Assembly (NCBI GenBank): GCA_013076295.1
Contig: RQOL01000797.1
Coordinates: forward strand, 62,001-126,000
DNA: 64,000 nucleotides
Origin: Sanderia malayensis
Taxonomy: Eukaryota > Cnidaria > Scyphozoa > Semaeostomeae > Pelagiidae
Direction of reading: 5' to 3'
Of this stretch, positions 1-10,855 are shown in pieces; within the stretch, counting starts at the first letter, position 1, and each line of letters begins with the position of its first letter. A model generated the notes under the pieces. It was not told where the DNA came from and did no database searches. It worked only from the letters and a program-made list of their open reading frames with translations. The position numbers and the translations under genes are program-made.

Positions 1-1252
1 AGGAAGCTATTTCTGATTTTAATTCCTGTACTTCCGCTTGGAGTTGCTTTGAATTTTCTGCCTGCATTTTTTGTTTTTCAACTTTTCCATTCATGTTTGC
101 TTTGGGTGTCTGGTCCTCACCACGAGCGGTGTCAGCAAACGCAGCGTGCGCCATTGTGCTCTTTTGACGCTCAAAAGTTGAAAAATGTCCTTTGGCTTTC
201 CTCTCAGCTTGAGTTGTCGCCAGCTCATTGACGTTGTGCATCAATTCCTCGTCTGTTATGCCAGTTTTCTTCAAAAGTGGGCGTAGATTTGTAATCAGCG
301 TTTCGTCGCGTAATCCGGTTTCGACTGTCTTGAGAAACGTGTTCTGTACCAACTGTTTGCTGTATTCTGCAGATTTCTCCTCGGATTTCTCCTCGGTTGA
401 CGCAAAAAAAACTTTGTTGCGTGCATCCATTGCGCGTAATAAAAATTGTTGTGGCGTTTCTTTAGGTTTTTGGCAATTTGTTACGAGGCCTTGGTACAAG
501 TCTGCGGCAGTTTTTTCTTGAAAGAAAACGCGCAGAATGGATCTCAGTTTCGCGAGCGAGCGATCAGGCAAAGTTAAAACGTAGTTACGAAGGCTACTGT
601 GTGGGGAAATACATTTTATTACGGCATCTACAATTTCTCTCTCTCGGTATCCCTTTTCTACCCCAGAGTCAATCTGGTGTATTAATGAAACGTAAGTTAG
701 TTTATCTAACTGTCCAGGTTCTCCCACTTGCCCTGATATTTTGAATTCATGACGCAATGAAAAAGCATGCGTGTTATCGGATTTTGAAACTTGAGAATCT
801 TCGATTTTATCATCTTTGTTTACAATATTAGGCCTCTTTACAGATTGTTTTTTCTCTTCTAAGGCTTTCATTACGTTATCAAGTTGTTCTTGATGGGATG
901 TTTTCAAATCTAGTAACTGTTTTTCCAAATTGGCAATGGCCTGTTCATCGCGTTGGGAAGTTTCCTCAGAGTCAGACAAACGCGAAGCCGAAGGTGAAGG
1001 AGGGGGCGTATCTCTCATGAATACAATACAATCTCGTAAAAACACAATTTCATTCATATTTGGCTCGGTTAGTTTATTTTCAACAGTATGTCGGATTATT
1101 TTGATCACGTTTAGTTTACGTTTTCCCTCGACGGTTTCCTCAATTTTTAGAAAATTTACAAGCTGAACGAGTTTTTCGAGACGTGCTTCACACAACAGGG
1201 AGTCAAGCTCTAACTGCAACGCCTCCATCTCCATTTCTTGTTCTTCTTCCAT
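1..1252 (-). CDS. gag: Gag polyprotein of an LTR retroelement (partial, runs off left edge)
   Basis: This minus-strand frame begins with ATG at 1252 and stays open for 417 codons to the window edge, with no stop. Residues about 104-137 are charged and heptad-like, a probable coiled coil. Residues about 165-345 resemble retroelement capsid (CA): a dense run of helices with the motifs EKGYREREIVDAV and PKETPQQFLLRAMDARNKV. Residues after 390 again look coiled-coil. Such Gag proteins assemble the cytoplasmic particle that packages the element RNA. Upstream, in order, lie a 200-bp leader, a primer-binding site and an LTR in the matching orientation, which supports both the start and the assignment. 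Nucleocapsid and pol would lie beyond the left edge. The clade cannot be fixed from this part alone. Unlike the other retroelements in this window it shows no damage, so it may be young. Confidence 0.85.
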   Translation of the reverse strand, partial: MEEEQEMEMEALQLELDSLLCEARLEKLVQLVNFLKIEETVEGKRKLNVIKIIRHTVENKLTEPNMNEIVFLRDCIVFMRDTPPPSPSASRLSDSEETSQRDEQAIANLEKQLLDLKTSHQEQLDNVMKALEEKKQSVKRPNIVNKDDKIEDSQVSKSDNTHAFSLRHEFKISGQVGEPGQLDKLTYVSLIHQIDSGVEKGYREREIVDAVIKCISPHSSLRNYVLTLPDRSLAKLRSILRVFFQEKTAADLYQGLVTNCQKPKETPQQFLLRAMDARNKVFFASTEEKSEEKSAEYSKQLVQNTFLKTVETGLRDETLITNLRPLLKKTGITDEELMHNVNELATTQAERKAKGHFSTFERQKSTMAHAAFADTARGEDQTPKANMNGKVEKQKMQAENSKQLQAEVQELKSEIAS

Positions 1253-1446
1253 GTCTTAATGCCAATATTTCACAATCACAATAAGAGGAGATCACAATCA
1301 ATAAACAGAATATAACCCCTATCCTTCCCCTCAGACAAAAGCATAGGTAATAAACGAGAAAAATAACGACTTAGCTCCACAGATCACATCCAGGATCTGT
1401 CCAATCGAGGAACGTTGAGAAAACGACAGGCGTTAGGCTCGAATTT

Positions 1447-1460
1447 CACACTGGCCACCA
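1447..1460 (-). promoter_or_regulatory. Primer-binding site of the left LTR element
   Basis: Read on the minus strand, the sequence next to the LTR end (ACA, one base, then TGGTGGCCAGTGTG) begins with TGG. This is the complement of a tRNA CCA end, as expected of a reverse-transcription primer site. The same 14 bases follow the LTR of the large element at 32752-33645, so two different LTR families appear to use the same tRNA primer. The tRNA was not identified. Confidence 0.65.
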
Positions 1461-1461
1461 T

Positions 1462-1702
1462 TGTAATACTCCGGTATTTCTACTGGGTATCGTTACAGAT
1501 TCGACTTCAGAGAACACACGAACTTTCTGCGTAACTTCAAAACCAATAACTATATGTTCTATTTACAAAACTATACTTTCATAGACATGCAAATCTAGCG
1601 TGTACAACTGTCGTGAATTTCGATGAGAGAACAACCAACTAATCACAGCGTGAACATTCCATTACACACACGACACGACGGACGGGGGTAACACAAAACA
1701 CA
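1462..1702 (-). mobile_element. 5' LTR of the left LTR retroelement
   Basis: The edge facing gag is set by the adjacent primer-binding site and by the terminal ACA of the LTR (TGTAATACTCC on the plus strand). The outer edge near 1700-1702 is an estimate: it is the last CA-type end (ACACAAAACACA) before sequence that belongs to the next gene. No second LTR lies in the window, so the length of about 240 bp and the target duplication cannot be confirmed. Confidence 0.5.
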
Positions 1703-1970
1703 GAATATTAGTGTCTCTAGAGGTCTGGACCCTACAAGTTGCATGGGAGAGAAGACGAAAGGTGTGGCTTAGCGATGCTTTGCTAAAATTTCTCAATGCT
1801 GATAAGCAGCACAAATGTATAGAGTGCTTCAGTGACATAAATTGCTACTGCAGCCATGCATGTTGTCAGCAAATGGCTCTAAACTTTGCTGAGTAATGTG
1901 GCGTTAAGGCACAAATAGCTAAGAAGCAAACATCTTCTGGTGGGAAAAACACAAAAGAGTTGTCAAATCT

Positions 1971-2855
1971 ATGGAAACGACTTCAGCACCGCCCAAAAAA
2001 CAGCAAACTAGCATCAACAGTCAAAACGAATCAAGTTTCCAAATTATTGACTCGTCAATACATGATGACATGACTGATTTGAATGAGCTCTTTGCCTCGT
2101 GCATGACTAAGTGTGATTGTATGCAACAAAATGCCAACATAAGCCCTGATATCAAAAATATGCTGCAAACATTCAGGTCGCGATTGTTAACTAGCAGCAA
2201 AGAAGCACACAACTGGTCACCTAACACAGTGAAGAATCTGCAACACTTCTTGCAAGTTGTTTTCGAAGAATCTTCTCCTAAAAATAAGCCTTTCTGGAAG
2301 CAATTCAATCATGCAGGATTGCAACTTTGTATACAGATGCAGGGATGTACTTCTCTGTGTGGCATGTGTGTGTTAAATAACACCATTCACACATCCTTTG
2401 AACAGTGCACCATGAACCAGATTGTCGACTCTTGTTGGTTGCGGGAAGTAAATTTTAAAAGCATTCATGATGACCTGAAAAATCACAGAGCACCATCTAG
2501 CGATTATAATATAGATGTTCTTTTGATCAGTGCTCAATTTGTTGGCTATGTCCACAAGCAATTAAACAACGAAATGGAATCTTTCTTTGCTTCTGCTGAT
2601 CCAGATTGTCTTCAAAGTGATGCAGACAACATGTACCAAGACTTCTTGAAAAAGTTAGATGTAAAGACTGGTGATAGGATCTTGATAAATAATGCTTTTG
2701 CATTTTGTTTGTTTTTGCAAACAAAATGCATCATCCTAGATAGTATAAATGGTGCATTGGGATACACTCCAGCAGATTGCCTTGTATATTTCTGGCAGTT
2801 TGTTTATAGCAAGGGCTTCGGCTTTTCAAATATGCTTGCCAGCGTATTACCGTAG
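1971..2855 (+). pseudogene. Josephin-like cysteine peptidase block of a two-peptidase gene
   Basis: A 294-codon frame opens with ATG at 1971. Residues 122-137 read QMQGCTSLCGMCVLNN. This resembles the Josephin active-site region, where a glutamine lies a few residues before the catalytic cysteine (here C130) and is followed by LNN. Downstream, DYNIDVLLISA resembles the Josephin block that follows the catalytic histidine, but I cannot place the histidine with confidence. Josephin enzymes cleave ubiquitin chains. At about 2830-2855 the frame shifts, and the reading continues in another frame into the ULP1-like block, so the two blocks were probably one protein. A short open frame at 1711-1896 (CIECFSDINCYCSHACC) could be an upstream piece. 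The match is to a short motif only, so a different cysteine-rich protein remains possible. Confidence 0.35.
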
Positions 2856-3781
2856 TCGACAATCCTGACGAAAACATCACTTCCGACAAGGACTTTACTG
2901 CTTTTGATATCATGAGCAGTTCTTCTTCTTCAGTAGATGATTGCCAGAAAGTGTCCAACACATTCCCCCATGTTACAGCACATGATATAAGATCACTTCA
3001 GGGTGATTCTCGTGTCAATGACAGCATCATGCATGCAGTGGGTTTGGCTATAAATATGCAGCGTCAAGATGTTTTTGTTGTTGACCCTCTTATAGGCACA
3101 CAGTTAATTAAGAACCAATTTTATAAAATATCGAGGAAAAAATCAAGACAATTTCCGCCTCTTGGGAAGAAAAAAATTATCTTTCCATTGAATACGCAGC
3201 AACATTGGTGGGCTCTTTGTATTGACCTGACAAATCCAACTATTTTATATGCGACTCTTTGGGGCAAGAGAATGAGTTTGAAGTGAAACTTTGCTACAAG
3301 CGTTATCAAATAACAACTTTAGAAAAACAGGCAAATTAGTGGAAAAGTCAACACTTTTACCTCTACAAAACGACAATCCTCAGTGCGCAATATTCGTCAT
3401 ATGCTACATGGTGTCGTTCCTGCTCGATACATCTCCAGATTTCTCCATCTTCGATATGGATGATGTGAGAGATTTGCTGGCCCAACACATTGTCAATGGG
3501 AATAGCAAGCAGTTGGCAAGCGCAGACCTATGGAGAGGTAATTTTATTTCTTTAGAGTTACATACTTTCATGTTTTCTATATACATTTCCTTTATTAACT
3601 TGCTTGTTGGATATAAATGATATTGTATTCGTCATTTATGAAGGTCAACCTTTACAAATCCTGCGTGCAACAAACATTTTCGCTTAACAGTCGCTTAACA
3701 CTCTAACTTTCAGAAAGTATCAGTGACGATGGCATACTGAAGTATATTCTGACACAAGGACCAGAACAAGAAGAGATAGAT
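2856..3781 (+). pseudogene. ULP1/SENP-like (C48) cysteine peptidase, frameshifted, one intron visible
   Basis: The order of motifs is that of Ulp1-type peptidases, which process or remove SUMO-like modifiers. VNDSIMHAVGLAIN resembles the substrate-cleft helix. QQHWWALCIDL holds the catalytic His (codon at 3203) and Asp. LPLQNDNPQCAIFVICY holds the oxyanion Gln and the catalytic Cys (codon at 3384), spaced Q-x5-C as in the family. Frames shift near 3240-3290, between Asp and Cys, so the copy is broken as it stands. The exon ends at 3537 (GAGAG/GTAATT). An intron runs 3538-3713 (ACTTTCAG), and the next exon 3714-3781 continues in frame to SISDDGILKY and ends at GAT/GTAAGT. In-frame joining across both sites supports real splicing. 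Ulp1 domains also occur inside animal transposons, so this could be host or mobile-element sequence. Confidence 0.6.
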
Positions 3782-3996
3782 GTAAGTAACATTTCACTTG
3801 TTATCATTAGATGTCATTTGCCTACTGAAAACATGAGCAGACCTTAGTGCCGTAATAGTGCACAGTTTTTCATTGTCCTTGCACATTTCTCAAGAAATGA
3901 ATATGACGATGATGTATATGGAAGGATGCAATTCTTCTCAAACTAAATTCAATAGTGAGAAGATGCCTTTACGTGATGAAAGACAGCCACGCATAA

Positions 3997-4272
3997 AACA
4001 TTGCTACAGGCCATCATTTTGCCGCCATAGCCAATGACCAGCTCGATAATTTCCTTAACTGGAAGGAAAATATACTTCTCTGCGACAAAAGCTATGTCTT
4101 TTTAACACCTTTGGTAAGACGGTATTTTAAACAGCAACAAGAAACACCAAACAAGGTTAAATATTTGGGAGAAAGTTGGATATTGATTTCCAACCATGAA
4201 GAAAGAAGACTGGATGATTGGGAAGATGAGGCAATTAATAAAATGACACTTAGCCGCGAATCAGAGGATTAG
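3997..4272 (+). CDS. Unrecognised exon-like open frame downstream of the ULP1-like block
   Basis: This is an open frame of 91 codons plus stop, without a clear start, so it is probably an internal or terminal exon. It contains FAAIANDQLDNFLNW, LLCDKSYVFLTPLVRRYF and KVKYLGESWILISNHEERR, with a composition typical of folded protein rather than random translation. It ends with TAG at 4270-4272. It lies on the same strand, 215 bp after the splice donor at 3782, and could be the last exon of the same gene. No family was recognised. Confidence 0.3.
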   Translation, partial: NIATGHHFAAIANDQLDNFLNWKENILLCDKSYVFLTPLVRRYFKQQQETPNKVKYLGESWILISNHEERRLDDWEDEAINKMTLSRESED

Positions 4273-4440
4273 AGGAAAAAGTTTGTGTTGGCAAATATCA
4301 TGAAACAAAGCAACGAATGAATTTCTTCAGACAAACGATTAATATAGATAAATGTAACCGTCCAAGCAGCACAAAGATAAAAAGATCCCAAATTTATATC
4401 CAGTCTTATGTTATTTAAGTATTATTACGTTACATTACGT

Positions 4441-6921
4441 CTGCTGGAGAAGAGCTGCTGCTGAACATTGTCTTTTATCATCATTGCGTCTTTATTAACT
4501 GGTGAAGAGTTGCTGCTGAACATTGTCTTTTATCATCATTGCGTCTTTATTAACTGGAGAAAAGTTGCTGCTGAACATTGTCTTTTATCATCATTGCGTC
4601 TTTATTAACTGGAGAAGAGTTGCTGCTGAACATTGTCTTTTATCATCATTGCGTCTTTATTAACTGGAGAAAAGTTGCTGCTGAACATTGTCTTTTATCA
4701 TCATTGCGCCTTCATGAACTGGAGAAGAGTTGCTGCTGAACATTGTCTTTTATCATCATTGCGTCTTTATTAACTGGAGAAGAGTTGCTGCTGAACATTG
4801 TCTTTTATCATCATTGCGTCTTTATTAACTGGAGAAGAGCTGCTGCTGAACATTGTCTTTTATCATCATTGCGTCTTTATTAACTGGAGAAGAGTTGCTG
4901 CTGAACATTGTCTTTTATCATCATTGTGTCTTTATTAACTGGAGAAGAGTTGCTGCTGAACATTGTCGTTTATCATCATTGGGTCTTTATTAACTGGAGT
5001 AGAGTGGCTGCTGAATATTGTCTTTTATCATCATTGCGTCTTTATTAACTGGAGAAGAGTTGCTGCTGAACATTGTCTTTTATCATCATTGCGTCTTTAT
5101 TAACTGGAGAAAGTTGCTGCTGACATTGTTTTTATCTCATTGCGTTTTTATTAACTGGAAAGAGTTGCTGCTGAACATTGTCTTTTATCATCATTGCGTC
5201 TTTATTAACTGGAGAAGAGTTGCTGCTGAACATTGTCTTTTATCATCATTGCGTCTTTATTAACTGGAGAAGAGTTGCTGCTGAACATTGTCTTTTATCA
5301 TCATTGCGTCTTTATTAACTGGAGAAGAGTTGCTGCTGAACATTGTCTTTTATCATCATTGGTCTTTATTAACTGGAGAAGAGTTGCTGCTGAACATTGT
5401 CTTTTATCATCATTGCGTCTTTATTAACTGGAGAAGAGTTGCTGCTGAACATTGTCTTTTATCATCATTGCGTCTTTATTAACTGGAGAAGAGTTGCTGC
5501 TGAACATTGTCTTTTATCATCATTGGTCTTTATTAACTGGAGAAGAGTTGCTGCTGAACATTGTCTTTTATCATCATTGGGTCTTTATTAACTGGAGAGA
5601 GTTGCTGCTGAATATTGTCTTTTATCATCATTGGTCTTTATTAACTGGAGAAGAGTTGCTGCTGAACATTGTTATTTATCATCATTGGTTCTTTATTAAC
5701 TGGAGTAGAGTTGCTGCTGAATATGGTCTTTTATCATCATTGGGTCCTTATTAACTGGAGTAGAGTTGCTGCTGAATATTGTCTTTTATCATCATTGCGC
5801 CTTTATTAACTGGAGAAGAGTTGCTGCTGAACATTGTCTTTTATCATCATTGCGTCTTTATTAACTGGAGAAGAGTTGCTGCTGAACATTGTCTTTTATC
5901 ATCATTGCGCCTTTATTAACTGGAGAAGAGTTGCTGCTGAACATTGTCTTTTATCATCATTGGGTCTTTATTAACTGGAGTAGAGTTGCTGCTGAATATT
6001 GTCTTTTATCATCATTGGGTCTTTATTAACTGGAGAAGAGTTGCTGCTGAACATTGTCTTTTATCATGATTGTGTCTTTATTAACTGGAGAAGAGTTGCT
6101 GCTGAACATTGTTATTTATCATCATTGGTTCTTTATTAACTGGAGTAGAGTTGCTGCTGAATATGGTCTTTTATCATCATTGGGTCTTTATTAACTGGAG
6201 AAGAGTTGCTGCTGAACATTGTCTTTTATCATCATTGTGTCTTTATTAACTGGAGAAGAGTTGCTGCTGAACATTGTCTTTTATCATCATTGCGTCTTTA
6301 TTAAGTGGAGAAGAGTTGCTGCTGAACATTGTCTTTTATCATCATTGCGTCTTTATTAACTGGAGAAGAGTTGCTGCTGAACATTGTCTTTTATCATCAT
6401 TGCGCCTTTATTAACTGGAGAAGAGCTGCTGCTGAACATTGCCTTTTATCATCATTGCGTCTTTATTAACTGGAGAAGAGTTGCTGCTTAACATTGTCTT
6501 TTATCATCGTTGCGTCTTTATTAACTGGAGTAGAGTTGCTGCTGAACATTGTCTTTTATCGTCATCGCGCCTTTATTAACTGGAGAAGAGTTGCTGCTTA
6601 ACATTGTCTTTTATCATCGTTGCGTCTTTATTAACTGGAGTAGAGTTGCTGCTGAACATTGTCTTTTATCGTCATCACGCCTTTATTAACTGGAGAAGAG
6701 TTGTTGCTGAACATTGTCTTTTATCATCATTGCGTCTTTATTAACTGGAGAAGAGTTGCTGCTGAACATTGTCTTTTTTCATCATTGAGTCTTTATTAAC
6801 TGGAGAAGAGTTGCTGCTGAACATTGTCTTTTATCATCATTGCGTCTTTATTAACTGGAGAAGAGTTGCTGCTGAACATTGTCTTTTATCGTCATCGCGT
6901 TTTTATTACCGGAAAAAGTTG
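4441..6921 (+). repeat. 55-bp minisatellite array, about 45 copies
   Basis: The unit contains GAACATTGTCTTTTATCATC, TTATTAACTGGAGAAGAG and TTGCTGCT and repeats head to tail. Variants recur (GCGTC, GGGTC, GCGCC; GAGAAGAG or GAGTAGAG), which suggests local amplification of sub-blocks. For example, two neighbouring blocks at about 6485-6700 share the same rare changes (TGCTTAACATT and ATCGTCATC). One unit at about 5108-5165 has several one-base losses. The unit is not a multiple of three, so the apparent open frames across it change frame between copies and are not genes. Confidence 0.95.
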
Positions 6922-7159
6922 GACACTGTCCATGACATATCCTTTTGTTTAATAATAATAATAATTTACCTAATTAGAATATGGAATTGCATCAAACTCC
7001 TGCAACAATGAGTAGACTGGCAACCCATGATACCCCTGTTTTAAACAGATAATACGGATAGTTTATGCATACTATTCGGGGGACAGGAAGCCTGATACGA
7101 AGATGAACATGTTATTCAGAAATTTTGTCAGTTGCCTTTATAATATAGAGGTTGTCACC
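6922..7159. other. Spacer with no recognisable feature
   Basis: AT-rich sequence with a short AATAATAATAATAAT run near 6950. I see no gene or repeat family here. Confidence 0.4.
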
Positions 7160-7483
7160 CCGTAATGCTTCTTTTAAACGCCCCTCGAATAAAGGCCCCC
7201 TATTTTAAAATTTTTTCAATAAAAGCCCCCCTCGAATAGACGCCCCCTTGTTGAGGTGTATATGAAACAGACAGAACTGAAGCTGGGACATCATCGAGGA
7301 AGACCATGCTGATGATGACTTTGAACTAGATATTTAGACTTTTAAGTTGTTGCTCGGGTTTCACGCTAAGTTCGATCATCATTAGATGTTTATTAATAAA
7401 TTCCCCCTTCTCTGAGATGCCCCTCGGATAGAAGCCCCCTAAAATATCAAACAATTTACGGGCCTTTAATCGAAGCATTACGG
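7160..7483. mobile_element. MITE-like element with CCGTAATGCTTC termini
   Basis: The left end CCGTAATGCTTC and the right end GAAGCATTACGG are inverted copies of each other. Next to both ends lie runs of the type GCCCCCTCGAATAAA in opposite orientations. No coding sequence lies inside. TA follows the right end (TATAC), but the left flank reads CACC, so a TA target duplication is not intact. The element at 33872-34386 has the same design. Confidence 0.6.
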
Positions 7484-9429
7484 TATACTAAAGTAGAATT
7501 ATTGGTATTATGACGTGAAAAAGTGTAAACTTCTATCTTTGTTTAATTATAATGTCAATATAACAATGGAATAGCCTGCAAAAGGGTTGTTAATAAAACG
7601 TTGATCACGTGACAAAATTGGAATGCCACGCATGATATGATACTCATAATGAAAAGAAGTAATATACTTCAATATCTACAATAATCGTATTGTCATTCGT
7701 ATTGTTAAGTAATGTTGTATTGTTCGGGATTGTCTTTGGAAGCTGTTGCTAGGTTGCCTTTCTTGTTCATTGTCTTCAGCCGCACCCTGCATCAAGGGCT
7801 TCTATAAATTCAATTGTTATTGCAGTTGATGTCTCTCATCATTTACCAGCACCAACATCCTATTGGCTAATCTTTGTGTCTTATGACTTATTTACTGAAG
7901 TTAGAAAGTAAATTTGATTTTACTTCTTGTTTTTAAAGGCCTACTGCAATCAAAAATCACTTTCCCTGTTTTTTTTTCATAAAATGAAATTTCAATCATT
8001 ACTCATTACTTTGGTGCCTGTTTTATTTTTATTCGATCACGATAAGTATACTAAATTTGGCTTTGAAATGGGGCACTGACTGCGACATGGTATGACGTCA
8101 TAGCTAAGACACAAATCGACTTTTATAACGAGAGAGTATCGGGAAAAGTTTTCAAATCTGCACTATGCGTAGCTCCGGCCCTTATTAAAAAAGCGCTTCC
8201 CAGGGTACAAAACTATAACTTTCGGCGCGTCGTTTCAGCTATTAACCAAAAAATTTGAACTTACGGTAACACTATAGCGGCATTTTGAAAAAGGGTACTA
8301 CAAACCGCGCGGTCAGTCAAAAGACATCTTATTCCGCGTGGTCTGATTTCCAAGCAGCTGGAAGCATTCACAAAGGAAGTTTGTCAGAAATCATGGATGG
8401 CAGAGCTGTGTAAATAAAACTAGTAACAAACACGATGGCCGAGGTTGTTGTTAGAGGACCAGGCAAAGTAAGCTGTTACAGCAGTTAAGTCAATGAATAA
8501 ATGGTATTTTCAAGCAGCCGTTTTCAAAACAAATTTGAAATGAAGCAGATAAGGAGAGCTGAAGGCGTGCGTTTTGCTCACTCACAATACCCATAGGCCA
8601 GACAGAAATTAAAAACATAAAGCTGCTACGGAACCACCAGTCTCATTTTTTGTCCATTTGGAATTTTGGAACCATCGTGTTTCAACATAAAACTTGTAAC
8701 ACATCTGACTATGATAAGAAATTGCTATGCAGGATATTGCGATTAGTTCTATTTTATTTCTCCAACTTCTACCCCAATGAAAACACTGTAGCAACTTGGC
8801 GCTCCAGCCAGACGTGATATAAAAGTAATTCGTTTTGATAAGACTGGACTGACAACGACTTAGCCGCATCAGACATATCTTAAAAAGCCAACTCTGAGCG
8901 TAAATAGTCCATGTAGATTCTGAAAACATCTCTGCATTCTCTCACACATACATCATATGCGACTCACACTCAGTAAAGTCAAATGCAAAAGTATATTTCA
9001 TCTCGACACTGATAATGATAATCCCGTTGTTTGCTTCCGCTCTCCGCCGTGGCTGATTGCCTTCCCGCAATTTGATGTCACGACCAAAACTGCCCCAATT
9101 CAGACTCCAATTACTCCCCCCAAATCGCTTTCTAAAATTATGGAAAAAATTTTGCAATTTGTGAAAACACTTTAATATTTATGCCTTGGGATGCGATTAG
9201 ACTCAGGCCAATGATTCGCAATGACTTGGTTATGAATAAAGAGCAGTGTTCTAAAAGTTCCATTGTTTTGATAACGCACTAATTCTATCCTTTGCTGATG
9301 TGGCAATTATATCGGTTTAATTGCAACAGCCCTACCAGTAAAACAACATAGATGTTGTTTACTTGTGCATAAAGACAAATTTTTGAGGAATAGACCACAC
9401 CATACAATATTTCCCGGCTAATTGTGTGA
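7484..9429. other. Long spacer without a supported gene
   Basis: AT-rich non-coding sequence. Short open frames at 8609-8929, 8942-9157 and 8957-9175 have no recognisable domain, no paired splice sites and overlapping alternatives on both strands, so I do not call them. The stretch 7930-8430, which starts TTTTTAAAGGCCTACTGCAA, has a repeat-like look, but I found no matching second terminus. Confidence 0.4.
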
Positions 9430-10755
9430 AGGGAACGACAAATGACAAAGTTTTTCCTGCTTTACATTAATGACTTGCCAAGTGCAACAAACGCTTTAAG
9501 TTCACATCTTTTTGCTGACGACACAAGTCTCTTTTATTCTGACAGTAACATATCCACACTTGAAGAAAATATAAACACTGAGCTAGAAAAGATATCCCAC
9601 TGGTTAATTGCAAATAAGCTCTCGCTAAACACAAGTAAATCAAACTACCTAATTTTTTCACCAAAAAATAAAAAATAAAATTAAAAAATTAAAATTAAAA
9701 TTAACAATACTGAAATAGATGAGGCCCAAAATGTGAAATATCTTGGCATGCTAATAGACAACAAACTTTCCTGGAAAGCACATGTACAACAAATTAATTT
9801 GAAAGTTTCTAAAGGTATTGGCATCATTGCTCGACTTAGGCATTATGTTCCTAGAAATATACTCATTAATATCTATAATTCTTTTATACAACCGCATGTT
9901 AATTATGCTCTCATAAATTGGGGGGGGTACATTTGAAAGTACCCTAGACCCTCTTAAAAAAAGCCTTAAGCGTGCAGTGGGGTTAATTGCTTTCAAACAA
10001 AGGACTGCTCACAGTGATCCCTTGTTTCGTCAGCTTAATCTCCATAATCTAGAAGAATGCTACAAAATAGAATCAGCAAAATTCATCTTTGATATCATTC
10101 AGAAAAAATCCAACACAACTCTTTCAGAACTTTTCACACCAGTTGCATCTGTGCATAACATCCGCACAAGACAAGCAACATCTGGCAATTTATCACAGCC
10201 AGCAGTAAGAACGAATCTTAAAGCCATGTCTATATTAAATCAAGGAGTTGGAGAATCAAGAACTCTGGAACAATATTCCTTCGGATATAAAAGAATCCAA
10301 AACAAAATATAATTTTGGCAAAGCCTTAAAAAGATGGATTCAGAACTAATTTTGTCATCTTGAAAATAATGTAATGAATAAATACAACGGGAAAACTGAC
10401 AATTCTCAATTTATGAGCATAGTAGGTTTAATATTGGTTTTTGGCATTTTTTCTTTTTCTTTTTTCCTTTTTCTTTTTCTTTATTTTTGTTTTTTATTAA
10501 TTAGTTCTTCACTTTTTTATCACTTTGTTTTTGTTAACCTTAATCTTTATCAAAAAAAAAAAATTTGTCTTAATGTTGTAAACTTTTCTAATTCAATGTA
10601 ATTTCGTGCATGAAGTGTAATAGGGCAAATAACTCGATAGCTCATCTGAGTTCTTTTTATTTGCCCTAAGCTTTATTAATCGTAACTAAGTTCAATCATG
10701 TAGCCCTGTAATTAAAAGCTTGAATTCATTATAATTGAATTGAATTGAAAAAAAA
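9430..10755 (+). mobile_element. 5'-truncated non-LTR retrotransposon (LINE) with RT remnant and 3' tail
   Basis: The open pieces 9442-9678, 9733-9936 and 9977-10312 are successive parts of the ORF2 reverse transcriptase and its C-terminal region. The first has LLYINDLPSATN and the catalytic FADDTSLFY, then SHWLIANKLSLNTSKSNYLIF. The second starts MKYLGMLIDNKLSWKAH. The third has the region before the ORF2 end (RAVGLIAFKQRTAHSDP). The order and motifs fit CR1/Jockey-type LINEs. Between the first two pieces an A-rich insertion (AAAATTAAAATT) breaks the frame, and a G7 run at 9922 coincides with the next frame change. The 3' end has AATTGAATTGAATTGAAAAAAAA, a simple-repeat tail. The 5' part, including the endonuclease, is absent. 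Confidence 0.8.
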
Positions 10756-10855
10756 AGGGAGTGTAAGAATTCCATGGTTGCAGAAATGTCTTAAGTAGGG
10801 TAGTTACTTGCGTTAGATAGATAGTAAAGTCAAATTACAAGACGGAAAACATTAA

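Noticed and set aside
5018..7011. Open frames of 60-100 codons in the 55-bp array
   Set aside because: They are overlapping readings of a repeat whose length is not a multiple of three, with no domain and no start context.
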